Below are positions 7,954 to 16,756 of a DNA stretch of 64,000 nucleotides, piece by piece. Origin of the DNA: Verrucomicrobiota bacterium (GTDB taxonomy: Bacteria > Verrucomicrobiota > Verrucomicrobiia > Verrucomicrobiales > DEV007). How positions within the stretch are numbered: the first letter of the stretch is position 1; each line of letters begins with the position of its first letter. The translations under genes and the position numbers were made by a program. The stretch lies in contig JAGWVU010000004.1 of the NCBI GenBank assembly GCA_018970725.1, positions 1 to 64,000 on the forward strand. Reading direction: 5' to 3'. Below the pieces are notes generated by a model. It was not told the origin of the DNA. It did not search any database and saw nothing but the letters and a program-made list of their open reading frames with translations.

Positions 7954-9321
7954 CTACGCAAGGATCGGCCGGATCACCTCGCCATGGACATCGGTCAGTC
8001 GGAAGTCCCTCCCGGCAAACCGATGGGTGAGGCGCTCGTGATCGATACCGAGCAAGTGGAGAATGGTGGCGTGGAGGTCATGCACACTGACCGGCTGGTG
8101 CTCAGCCGCGAACCCGAACTCATCCGTGGCTCCGTGAACCGTGCCTCCCTTGATGCCTCCCCCCGCCATCCAGACGCTGAATCCGTAATGATTGTGGTCC
8201 CGCCCGAGCTTCGACTTCGTTCCGCTCATCTCCACCGTCGGAGTCCGGCCGAATTCCCCACCCCACAGCACGATGGTCTCCTCCAGCATACCGCGTTGCT
8301 TCAAATCGAATAACAAGGCGGCGATGGGTTGATCGATCTCCCCGGCCAGCCTGCGGTGGTTGGCCTCGATGTTCTCGTGATTGTCCCAAGGTTGTCCCGC
8401 TCCGTGCCACAACTGGACCATGCGCACGCCGCGCTCCAACAACCGCCTGGCCATGAGGGTTTGGCGACCGTGAACGCCGTGCCCGTAAAGCTCGCGGATT
8501 GAGGCAGGTTCCTTGGTAAGATCGAAGGCTTCCGCCGCCTCCATCTGCATCCGGAAGGCCAGCTCGAAACTCTGGATCCGCGCTTCCAGACGGGGGTCGG
8601 ATCGCTGCGCCCGATGATCCGCATTGATCCGGCGAAGCAGTTCAATCTGGCGGAGTTGGATGTTCCGATCCGCGTGCGGGCTCCGGATGTTCTCGATGAG
8701 GCGGTCGACCGACTCGTGCTTTGAATCGATGTGGGTCCCCTGAAACGCCCCCGGCAGGAACGCCGCCTGCCAATTCTCGGCTCCCTTGATCGGCAACCCG
8801 CCGGGACACATCGCGACGAATCCGGGCAAGTTTGCATTGTCGCTGCCCAATCCATAAGTCAGCCATGCCCCGAGGCTGGGTCGCGGCTGGATGGAATCCC
8901 CGCAATTCATCAGCATCAACGACGGTTCATGATTCGGAACCTGGGCCTGCATCGAGCGGATCACTGCGATCTCATCAATGTGCGCCGCCGTCTTCTCGAA
9001 CAACTCGCTCACCTCGATGCCGCTTTCTCCATGGCGCTGGAACTTGAAGGGGGAAGGCAGGGCCGCTCCTGTCTTCCGCTCAGTGATGCGATGGCTCGGC
9101 ACGGGTTGGCCGGCATACCGGGAAAGCGCCGGTTTCGGATCGAAGGTATCGACATGCGAGGGGCCGCCATTGAGAAAGAAATGGATCAGCCTCTTGGCCT
9201 TCGGCGGGTGGTGCGTGCGGGCCGCCTCCAAATCGGCGAGCCCCAAGGCCGCCATCCCCATCCCGGATCGGGCCAGAAACTCGCGACGGCTGGACGTTGC
9301 AATCTTCACTTCAATCGACAA
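7954..9321 (-). CDS. DUF1501 family Tat-exported protein
   Basis: A 455-residue member of the DUF1501 (sulfatase/alkaline-phosphatase-superfamily-like) group, abundant in Planctomycetes and Verrucomicrobia. The twin-arginine signal SRREFLARSGMGMAALGL is at residues 12-29. The body has FFLNGGPSHVDTFDPKP, WGGEFGRTPT and HNHYGF, all characteristic of the family. Biochemical function is not established for the family; it is thought to act outside the cytoplasm, and is usually paired with a DUF1549/DUF1553 protein, as here. Its start overlaps the 3' end of that upstream gene by 11 bp, so the two are translationally coupled. Confidence 0.9.
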   Translation of the reverse strand: MSIEVKIATSSRREFLARSGMGMAALGLADLEAARTHHPPKAKRLIHFFLNGGPSHVDTFDPKPALSRYAGQPVPSHRITERKTGAALPSPFKFQRHGESGIEVSELFEKTAAHIDEIAVIRSMQAQVPNHEPSLMLMNCGDSIQPRPSLGAWLTYGLGSDNANLPGFVAMCPGGLPIKGAENWQAAFLPGAFQGTHIDSKHESVDRLIENIRSPHADRNIQLRQIELLRRINADHRAQRSDPRLEARIQSFELAFRMQMEAAEAFDLTKEPASIRELYGHGVHGRQTLMARRLLERGVRMVQLWHGAGQPWDNHENIEANHRRLAGEIDQPIAALLFDLKQRGMLEETIVLWGGEFGRTPTVEMSGTKSKLGRDHNHYGFSVWMAGGGIKGGTVHGATDEFGFAAEHQPVSVHDLHATILHLLGIDHERLTHRFAGRDFRLTDVHGEVIRPILA

Positions 9322-11437
9322 ACATGAACTCGTTCGACAGCATCAGCACTTGGGCGAGTTGCTCCCAAGAGGTGAGGGTCTTGCGCGGGCCGGAGCCGGG
9401 ATCGGCCTTCCCTGCCGAATCAGCCCGCCCCATGACCGGAGAGTCACCCGCGGCCACAAAGCCGAGGGCTGCCGACCGCTCGCCATCCGCCGGATCGCGC
9501 TGGAAAATAAGACGATACATGCAATCGACCCTCTCCATGGGAGGGGCCCCGGCCGGGAGCCGTTTTACCAAAGCCGCGGCCTGCTCGACCACAAAGGGGT
9601 GATTGAGACTGAACAGCGCCTGTTGCGGCACGGTGGTTTCGCTGCGCTGCGGAATCGAGAGATCGGGATTGGCAAAATCAAAAACCCGCATCACCGCGGG
9701 CAGGTTTCCCCGGTCCACCGTGGCATAGAGAGTGCGACGGTGGTTCCCACCCGCGAAAAGGGGAAAGGGTCGTCCCCCGACCCGGAGGTCGAGGTGCCCC
9801 GAGGCAGCGAGCCAGGCATCACGCGCCTCCTCGAATCCCAACCGGTGCGGGGTGAAACGGGCAAGCGCCTGTTGCAGACCGGGAAGATCAGCGGATTCCT
9901 GGTCCGTCACCCGGTCGCTGCGCTGCGTGTAAGTGTCCGAAAGCATGATCAACCGGTGCATGTGCTTGAGGCTCCAACCGCTGCGCATGAACTCGGCAGC
10001 GAGCCAATCGAGCAGGGCGGGATGCGTCGGGAGACTGCCCTGGGCCCCGAAGTCACTCGGTGTCGCGACGATCCCCCGCCCAAAATGATGCTGCCAGATC
10101 CGGTTCACCATCACCCGGGCAGTCAACGGGTTGCAAGGATCGATGATGGCCGCGGCAAGTTCGAGCCGCCCGCTTCCTTTGCGGAAGGGCTTCTGATTCC
10201 CGAACAGACCGAGGTATTGCCGCGGCACGGCTTCGCCCTTGTTGAGAGGATTGCCGCGGAGGAAAACGCGGGGGATCGCGGCTTCATTGCGATCGGTCAG
10301 GATGGTGGCGTGCGCCGGAGCGGCCGGGTTTTGGACCAGATAACGGTCCACCTCCCCCTGAGCCTTCCACAACTCCGTGATGACACCGGTCGGAAAGTAG
10401 AGTTCGATGTTCGCGATGTGCTCGTCCGGAACAAAACAGGGAGAATCCGGCCCGTTCAAAACCTTTCCGGAGATCTCGATCCCAGGGTTCCGGCGCATCC
10501 ATTCGGTCCAACGGTGCACGATGAACGGGTTGAGGTCGTTTGCATCGAGGATTTGGTCGAACCCCTGTTCCGGGTATTTCGAGAGTTCCCGTTGCGCGGC
10601 GAGATAGTCCGCCGCCCGGGCCCGGGTGCGCTCCATTTGCTCTTCACGACGTTTTGTCCGGATTTCCAGATTCTTCCGCACCAAACCCTCCAGCACGGGA
10701 TCGCGGCCGGGACCGCAAGGGACAAGAGCCTCGGCGCAACTCTGGAAGACCCCGTAAAGCGAATAATAATCCCGCGTCGGGATGGGATCGAACTTGTGAT
10801 CATGGCATCGGGCGCAGGCCACGGTCAGCCCCTGCGTGCCTCGCATGAGCACATCGATCCGATCATCGATGATGTCGTGCGTCACCCCGAGAAAGCGACG
10901 CCCGAGGGTCAGGAACCCCATGGCCGCCAGATCCGGGGAACCCGCCGGCACCACCTGATCCGCGGCGATCTGGAGGAGCAGGAAACGGTCGTAGGGCATG
11001 TCCGCGTTCAGCGCGCGCACCACCCAATCCCGGTAGGCCGACGCATGGACCCAGTTCTTTTCCTCCCTGGCGTAGACATAACCTTTTGTGTCCGAATATC
11101 GGGCGATATCGAGCCAATGCCGGGCCCAATGTTCCCCATAGTGCGGCGAATCGAGAAGCCGGTCGATGATCTTCGCATATTCCTCACTGGACCATTCCGC
11201 GGCCCCGGGAAGAGCGGATGGAGGCAGCCCGGTGAGATCGAAATGGGCCCGGCGGATCAGGGTGCGGGCATCGGCCCGGGGTGCCTGCCGGAGCCCCTGC
11301 CGGTCGAGGGTCTTTCGCACCAAGGCATCAATACCCGGCTCTTGTCCCGGATCGAGCGGCTCAAAGGACCAATGGCCGGCGGCCGGGGAGAGCGCCGGAA
11401 TCAAAAGGACCATCGCGAGAAGGCCGTGCTTCACCAA
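9311..11437 (-). CDS. DUF1549/DUF1553 (PSCyt2-PSD1) secreted protein
   Basis: A 708-residue protein with a signal peptide ([21 protein letters not shown]). A DUF1549 domain follows at about residues 35-240 ([55 protein letters not shown]), then a DUF1553 domain at about 430-690 ([32 protein letters not shown]). The [11 protein letters not shown] segment contains a CxxCH motif that could bind a c-type haem. The separate N-terminal cytochrome (PSCyt1) domain of many homologues is missing. Role unknown; it is the obligate-looking partner of the downstream DUF1501 gene. Confidence 0.9.
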   Translation of the reverse strand: MVKHGLLAMVLLIPALSPAAGHWSFEPLDPGQEPGIDALVRKTLDRQGLRQAPRADARTLIRRAHFDLTGLPPSALPGAAEWSSEEYAKIIDRLLDSPHYGEHWARHWLDIARYSDTKGYVYAREEKNWVHASAYRDWVVRALNADMPYDRFLLLQIAADQVVPAGSPDLAAMGFLTLGRRFLGVTHDIIDDRIDVLMRGTQGLTVACARCHDHKFDPIPTRDYYSLYGVFQSCAEALVPCGPGRDPVLEGLVRKNLEIRTKRREEQMERTRARAADYLAAQRELSKYPEQGFDQILDANDLNPFIVHRWTEWMRRNPGIEISGKVLNGPDSPCFVPDEHIANIELYFPTGVITELWKAQGEVDRYLVQNPAAPAHATILTDRNEAAIPRVFLRGNPLNKGEAVPRQYLGLFGNQKPFRKGSGRLELAAAIIDPCNPLTARVMVNRIWQHHFGRGIVATPSDFGAQGSLPTHPALLDWLAAEFMRSGWSLKHMHRLIMLSDTYTQRSDRVTDQESADLPGLQQALARFTPHRLGFEEARDAWLAASGHLDLRVGGRPFPLFAGGNHRRTLYATVDRGNLPAVMRVFDFANPDLSIPQRSETTVPQQALFSLNHPFVVEQAAALVKRLPAGAPPMERVDCMYRLIFQRDPADGERSAALGFVAAGDSPVMGRADSAGKADPGSGPRKTLTSWEQLAQVLMLSNEFMFVD

Positions 11438-11454
11438 GGCAACACGATCCGCCC

Positions 11455-11483
11455 GGGCCCGGCCTTTCCGTAAAGGCGGGCCG
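11455..11483 (-). terminator. hairpin between the secreted protein gene and the DUF1549/DUF1501 pair
   Basis: GGCCCGGCCTTT pairs with AAAGGCGGGCC around a 4-base loop, with one extra base. It lies 3' of the minus-strand gene ending at 11513 and upstream of the next start. No strong U tract follows, so termination efficiency is uncertain. Confidence 0.4.
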
Positions 11484-11512
11484 AGCCATCCAAACGCGGA
11501 GTTCGTGCGGAC

Positions 11513-14059
11513 TCACTCCACCACCACCCGGTAGAACCTGCTGGTCCCGGTGCCGCTCGACACCGAGGTGGAGGTCAGGACATCGATGGCCGTCACCCGG
11601 GTGCCCGTCACCTCGTTCCAGGCACTCAGGTCACTGGAGCCCTCGACGTGGTAGGTCTTCCCGATCACGCTGCTCCAGTTGATGGTCACGGAGGCACTGC
11701 CCAAGCCCCAGGAGTTCACCGTGAGACGGGACGCGACGTCCCGTGGGTCCGTGCCGGCGGCGATCTCCGCGCTCTCCGTGAATCCGTCTCCATCATCGTC
11801 CGCTTTGGCCACGACCAAGGTCAAGGCGCGTTCCCCGGTGTTACCGCCGCCATCCGTCCAACGGATTCTCAGTCGCCTGACCGGTTGTGCGGCGGAGAGC
11901 ACCCCGGCATTCCGCAGGGTGCTTCCGCTGATGGTGAAGGACGCGTTGTCGTCGCTCCCGCTGCCCCCAACCAACGTGTAACTGCAGAGCATGCCGCTTT
12001 CCACCCCGCCGCCGATGATTTCGGCCAGCACCGTGCCCGCCGGAGCGCCCTCGACCACTTCGGTGAAACTCAAACCGACGGGTCGCGCCGCCTCCTCCCC
12101 GAGCATCGAGAGGATATCCCGGCCGTCCAATGGATTCAGACTCGTGCGCTGCCCCGCCGCAGCGGAGACAATCCCGGTGTAAATCGCCCGGCGCCGGTCC
12201 CGCTCACCGGCGCCCAGTTCGACCGCCCAATTCGCCTGATTGGCAGGGGCCCAGTCCGGCGATCGCTTGTCGAGCATGTAGATCTTGTTCCAGGCGGACT
12301 CCGTGGCAATCAGATCGTTGTCATGGAGTTTCACGCCGACGAAATACGGAGCCCTGGCTCCCGAGGCGGCGCGCCCGTTGGCGACGGCTTCGTCCAACGT
12401 GTTCGCCGGAGTCTGGGTCGACCTCGAGGGATCAAAGGTTTCGATCAAACGCCAATCATAACTCTCGGGCCGCACATTCATGCTCTGCGTGCCTGCGTTC
12501 CACGTGGTCCCGAAATTCACCGCGTTATTGTCATCGTGCTGGACGATCATGCGGACGCCGGCGGTGGCGAAGTAGGGCAATACGGTGGTTCTGGCATTCG
12601 CGTCGCTGGCATTTGGCCCCACCAATCTGGGGGCGGCTCCGTAGAGCGAGGCCAGCTTTCCGAATCCGCCGCTTGCACCGGAATCCGGTTGGCCGGTCAC
12701 CATGTCAAGGCGGGAGGTTTCATAGGTGGCGACGTCGCCACTCGTGTAACCACGCCACACATAAGAGGTGTTGCCATTGTAAGCATACGGCTTCGGCGCG
12801 CGGACATGATAGGCGAGATGGACCCATCGGCTGCCACACAGCCTTCCGAGGAGTTCCGGCGCCTCCGCCTCAAGAATGTCCGTCTGCCAGGTGGTCAGGA
12901 AGACATCGACCGGAATCCGCTGGCTCTCGTGATGGTTGAGCAAGGTGCGCAGGTCGTCGGCACTGCGTTTGGTGTAACAAAAATCCTGCCAATTCAAAGA
13001 AAAGCTCACGTTGTTCTCAGGCCGGACATGAAGGCTCGGGGCGGAGAGATAGGTCCCCTGCCATTCCGCATAAAGATCCTCGAACGTTTTTACCTGGAAC
13101 CTTCCGGCGTCACGCCAGCGTTGGATGGTATCGAGAATCGCCGGGGCAACCGTTGCGAGATAACCTGTGGTCAGGAGATCCCGGTGATTCACCACCCTGC
13201 CGCAGGTCCAAAGTTTGTTCTGGTGAGGCAGGGAATCATCCTCAAGCATCCGCAAGAGACGATCCGTCTCGAACAGGTCCTGCTCCCAGTTCCCCACCGC
13301 GGCGAGGGTTCCGCCATGGGTGAAAAAGTTGTTCGCGTCCAAGGGTTTCCATAAGCCCGAGACATGGGGATCGTCCCGGTGGGTATCCCCGCCTCCTCCC
13401 ATGAGCAGATGGGGAGTCCATCGATACGGACTTCCGTTCACCGTAAAGGTGGCTGCGTCCAGCCCGGAGATGAACTTCGGCCAGTTCTGGAATTTGCTGG
13501 AGCTGGGGTCACAAACATGTCCTCCCACCACTTGGGTCACGTCCGTATCACATCCCACATCGATGAGCCAGGCCACGTCCGCGTAATTGTAAGCCGGGTT
13601 CGTCTCATGAGAGTGCGGATCCAGATTCACCCCGAGGTTTTCGTGGAGATATTTCAGGACGTTTTTTCCTCCGGTGTTCGTGGACGTGGTCCCCCCCCCA
13701 TAAGTGTAGGCGGAGAGTGCGGCGTTCGAGTAAGTGCCATTCATGATCTGCGCCCCGGTCAATCCTCCCCGGACCTCGAAGCGACGCACCCCTTCGAGAA
13801 AGTTGTAGTCGCTCTGGAACTGCCAGGAAAGGTTCCGCGCCTGACACTGTTTGGCAAAATGAATCAGGGCCTCGCGCCATTGCACGTAGGTTAGCGTGGT
13901 GGTACTCACGCTGGTGAAATTCGGCGTGAACGGGATGCCACTGGTGCCGCCGCCACCGGTGGTTTCGCTGTGCATGGTCAGGGCGAATCGGACCTGCTGG
14001 CCCGTCGCCCACAATGGAAGAGGCAGGAGCAGGTGGAGAGAAAGGAGGAGGGATTTCAT
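11513..14059 (-). CDS. large secreted multidomain protein, function unknown
   Basis: An 848-residue protein with a signal peptide (MKSLLLSLHLLLPLPLWATG). The first about 600 residues are not a family I can name with confidence. They contain FALTMHSET (near 30) and NLDPHSHET (about 145-153), reminiscent of metal-binding strand ends in polysaccharide-deacetylase or amidohydrolase barrels, but this is only a resemblance. The C-terminus looks clearer: a cadherin-like repeat (FTEVVEGAPAGTVLAEI...), a thrombospondin-3-like calcium motif DDDGDGFTESAE, and a final beta domain (YHVEGSSDLSAWNEV) common at C-termini of verrucomicrobial exported proteins. Probably surface-exposed or secreted. Monocistronic, with a hairpin downstream. 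Confidence 0.7.
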   Translation of the reverse strand: MKSLLLSLHLLLPLPLWATGQQVRFALTMHSETTGGGGTSGIPFTPNFTSVSTTTLTYVQWREALIHFAKQCQARNLSWQFQSDYNFLEGVRRFEVRGGLTGAQIMNGTYSNAALSAYTYGGGTTSTNTGGKNVLKYLHENLGVNLDPHSHETNPAYNYADVAWLIDVGCDTDVTQVVGGHVCDPSSSKFQNWPKFISGLDAATFTVNGSPYRWTPHLLMGGGGDTHRDDPHVSGLWKPLDANNFFTHGGTLAAVGNWEQDLFETDRLLRMLEDDSLPHQNKLWTCGRVVNHRDLLTTGYLATVAPAILDTIQRWRDAGRFQVKTFEDLYAEWQGTYLSAPSLHVRPENNVSFSLNWQDFCYTKRSADDLRTLLNHHESQRIPVDVFLTTWQTDILEAEAPELLGRLCGSRWVHLAYHVRAPKPYAYNGNTSYVWRGYTSGDVATYETSRLDMVTGQPDSGASGGFGKLASLYGAAPRLVGPNASDANARTTVLPYFATAGVRMIVQHDDNNAVNFGTTWNAGTQSMNVRPESYDWRLIETFDPSRSTQTPANTLDEAVANGRAASGARAPYFVGVKLHDNDLIATESAWNKIYMLDKRSPDWAPANQANWAVELGAGERDRRRAIYTGIVSAAAGQRTSLNPLDGRDILSMLGEEAARPVGLSFTEVVEGAPAGTVLAEIIGGGVESGMLCSYTLVGGSGSDDNASFTISGSTLRNAGVLSAAQPVRRLRIRWTDGGGNTGERALTLVVAKADDDGDGFTESAEIAAGTDPRDVASRLTVNSWGLGSASVTINWSSVIGKTYHVEGSSDLSAWNEVTGTRVTAIDVLTSTSVSSGTGTSRFYRVVVE

Positions 14060-14215
14060 CGGGATGGGGAGTGTTCAATTTCCAGATGGCCGTTTTCTCC
14101 CGCCCAATTACAGGGCACCAAAAAAAACCACAGACACGAAAATCGGCCCAAGGCGTCATCCTCGCCGCTTGCGCTTCGCCAGTCCGGGGCGAGCCTTGGG
14201 ACCGGAAGTTCCGCC

Positions 14216-14938
14216 ATGTCGTCCCCGCAACCCGCCCAAGCTTTTCCGGTCACGATGTGGAGCAAAGTCCTGCGCACACGCGAGGAGCCGGTGGCGCAAG
14301 CCGCGCTGGAGCAGCTCTGCGCGATCTACTGGGCCCCGGTGGTCGGCTAAATCCGGGCGCTGGGTTGCGGTTTTGACGAGGCGGAGGACATCGCCCAGGA
14401 ATTCTTCGCCACGTTCCTGCAGCGGGATGGCTTCCAACGGGCGGACCAGGAGCGGGGATCGTTGCGCTCTTACCTCAAGACGGCCATCCGGCACCAGGTG
14501 ATGCATTGGCGAAGGCAGCGGACCGCGAAACGCCGCGGCGGCGGAACCGAAACGATCCCGTTGGATCCGGACGACGGCTCCGGATGGACTGCGAACGACC
14601 TCCCTGCGGTTCATTACGATGAACAATGGGCCCTCACGGTGCTGGAGCGAGCCTTGGGCACGATGCGGGAGAGCTACGCCAAACGGGGCAAGGCGGAGCT
14701 GTTTGAACGGCTGAAGCCCACCTTGATGCAGCCTGCGCCCGAGGAATCCCGCACCATGGCCGCCGAACTCGGCATCGTCCGCGGCTCCCTCGCCGTGGAA
14801 CAACACCGCGCCCGCCGCCGCCTGGCCGACCTGCTCCGCGCGGAAGTCGCCCAGACAGTCGAGGATCCGGCGGATGCGGAAGCCGAACTGATGCACCTGC
14901 TGCGCGTGCTGGCCCAGACCGATCTTTCCGGATCATGA
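14216..14938 (+). pseudogene. ECF-type sigma factor interrupted by in-frame TAA
   Basis: From the ATG at 14216 one reading frame encodes a sigma factor except for a TAA at 14348-14350. Before it: MSSPQPAQAFPVTMWSKVLR...LCAIYWAPVVG. After it, same frame: IRALGCGFDEAEDIAQEFFA, LRSYLKTAIRHQVMHW and a C-terminal region-4-like helix set. Homologues of this PVC-type family read PVYxYIR here, so TAC or TAT to TAA is the simplest explanation: a single-base nonsense change, or a sequence error. The stop falls in region 2.1, removing core-binding function unless read through. The gene overlaps the kinase gene by 4 bp (ATGA) and would normally be its operon partner. Confidence 0.8.
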
Positions 14939-16686
14939 GTGCTTGCGCGGTTTGCGGCAGCCATCTGCGGAACATCGATGGCCTCTGCCCAGGATGCCTG
15001 GCCCGGTCCATCACCCCCTTTCTTGGGCAATCATCCGCAAGCGGAGTGCCGGGCTATCACCTTCACGAAGCGATTGGCGCCGGCGGCATGGGGATCGTGT
15101 TCGCGGCGACCCATGTTTCGGACTGCCGGAAAGTGGCCATCAAATGGCTCCCCGACCACCTGGCGGACGACGACGAGTTCGCGACCCGTCTGCTTCGTGA
15201 GGCAGAAGCGCTGGCGGCTTTGGATCATCCCCATGTCCTGCGCGTTCTGGACTCGGGAGTGACCCCGGACGGAAGGGTCTTCCTCGTCACCGAATTTGCC
15301 CCGGGAGGCGACCTTGCGCAACGTCTGCGGCAGGGACCCGTTCCGGTGGAAGACGCCCTCAGGATGTTCCGGGAGGTGCTCGGAGCGGTTGAAGCAGCCC
15401 ATGTCCTCGGAATGGTGCATCGCGATCTCAAACCCGCGAATATCCTCTTGGATGCCGGGGGCAGTGTCCGTGTGGCCGATTTCTCATTGGCCAAACTTTC
15501 CGGGGATGGCGAAGGTCCCCGGCTCAGCCTGACCCGCGAAACGGATGTCTTCGGCACCCCCTACTACATCGCGCCCGAAGGGCGGCAGGGGTCCGCCGGG
15601 GTCGATCAACGCGTCGACATTTTTTCGCTCGGGGTCCTGCTTCATGAACTCCTCACCGGCCGGATCCCCATCGGCCGCTACGAGCCTTCCTCCCGGCTGG
15701 CCAAGGTGCCCCGGGGAATGGATCGGATCATCGCCCGTTGTCTCAGCGAGTCGCCGGAGAAGAGGTTCCAAACCGTCGCATCTTTGCGCCAGGCTCTGGA
15801 GGCGAGTCTCGCCCCGAGGCCGGTGGGGCGGGCGCTGGCGGTGCTCGCGGGCGTTTTCCTACTGGCCCTCGGTCTCTCCGGACGGTTTCCCCTGGGAGGC
15901 CGGGGACCCGCGCCCTCGCCCCGCGTAGCGAGTCCGTCCCGACCTTGGACCAACACCCTGGGCATGCAATTCGTCCCGGTGCCGGGAACCGGAACACTAT
16001 TTTCGGTCTGGGAGACCCGGCGCTCCGACTTCGCCGTTTTCGTCCGGGAGAATCCCGGTCCGGACGGGGACCAGGTCTGGGAACATCCCGAGGGAGCGCC
16101 GGGTCCGGATCATCCGGTTTCATGGGTCAGCTGGCTCCGGGCGGAGCAATTCTGCGATTGGCTCACACGGAAGGAACATGCGGGCGGCGCCCTGCCCCGG
16201 TCCATGCGCTACCGCCTGCCCCGGGATTGGGAGTGGAGCCTTGCCGCCGGGCTTTCGGTCGAACCGGGCGGGACCCCGGAAGAGCGGACCCGGACCCTCA
16301 TTCCCTCCGGGCAGGCACCTTATCCCTGGGGAAACTTCTGGCCTCCTCCTCCAGAAGGCATTCAGGCCAATTTCGCGGGTCAAGAGGCGGCCCAGGTGGT
16401 CCCGCCGTTCGCCCGCCCGGTGTTGCGGCATCGGGACGATTGGCCCCGGACCGCGCCGGTGGGGACCTTTGCGCCGAATCGCTTCCATCTCTTCGACCTG
16501 AGCGGCAACGTGGCCGAGTGGTGTCTCGATGAGTGGAACGGACAGTCCCCGGACAAGACAGTTCGGGGAGGCGCACACAACCAAACCACGGCGCCGGTCT
16601 TGCGTCTGGACGGGCGGGAACACCTCAGCCCGAGACGGCAGCTGCCCGGGATCGGCTTCCGTGTGGTGATCGAAACGGGGACCTGA
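14935..16686 (+). CDS. Ser/Thr protein kinase fused to a formylglycine-generating-enzyme (SUMF1) domain
   Basis: A 583-residue protein. A zinc-ribbon-like CxxC...CxxC lies at residues 4-21. A Hanks-type kinase domain spans about 40-290, with glycine loop GAGGMGIVF, VAIK (K70), HRDLKPANI (162) and APE (213). A TM helix sits at about 295-320, then an extracytoplasmic SUMF1/FGE-like domain (NTLGMQFVPVPG, PVSWVSWLRAEQFC, LFDLSGNVAEWCLDEW, VRGGA). The DFG motif reads DFS (182-184); the Mg-binding Asp is kept but the Gly is lost. The kinase likely phosphorylates proteins in response to an external signal bound by the SUMF1 domain, which may be a binding module rather than an enzyme. Coupled to the broken sigma gene upstream. 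Confidence 0.9.
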   Translation: MSACAVCGSHLRNIDGLCPGCLARSITPFLGQSSASGVPGYHLHEAIGAGGMGIVFAATHVSDCRKVAIKWLPDHLADDDEFATRLLREAEALAALDHPHVLRVLDSGVTPDGRVFLVTEFAPGGDLAQRLRQGPVPVEDALRMFREVLGAVEAAHVLGMVHRDLKPANILLDAGGSVRVADFSLAKLSGDGEGPRLSLTRETDVFGTPYYIAPEGRQGSAGVDQRVDIFSLGVLLHELLTGRIPIGRYEPSSRLAKVPRGMDRIIARCLSESPEKRFQTVASLRQALEASLAPRPVGRALAVLAGVFLLALGLSGRFPLGGRGPAPSPRVASPSRPWTNTLGMQFVPVPGTGTLFSVWETRRSDFAVFVRENPGPDGDQVWEHPEGAPGPDHPVSWVSWLRAEQFCDWLTRKEHAGGALPRSMRYRLPRDWEWSLAAGLSVEPGGTPEERTRTLIPSGQAPYPWGNFWPPPPEGIQANFAGQEAAQVVPPFARPVLRHRDDWPRTAPVGTFAPNRFHLFDLSGNVAEWCLDEWNGQSPDKTVRGGAHNQTTAPVLRLDGREHLSPRRQLPGIGFRVVIETGT

Positions 16687-16701
16687 AACTTCTGTCTCCG
16701 C

Positions 16702-16730
16702 TTGACTGGAGCCCGTCGCCCGAATTGAAT
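16702..16730 (+). promoter_or_regulatory. candidate sigma-70-like promoter for the DUF4407 gene
   Basis: TTGACT (16702-16707) and TTGAAT (16725-16730) are separated by 17 bp, about 26 bp before the start codon. The -10 matches consensus at four of six positions. Assigned from spacing and sequence only. Confidence 0.3.
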
Positions 16731-16756
16731 AACATTCCGCACCAGCCCGGTCCTAC

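Noticed and set aside
8978-11473. 831-codon open frame on the plus strand
   Set aside because: It is antisense to the DUF1501 and DUF1549/DUF1553 genes, which have clear motifs and signal peptides; the plus-strand product has neither.
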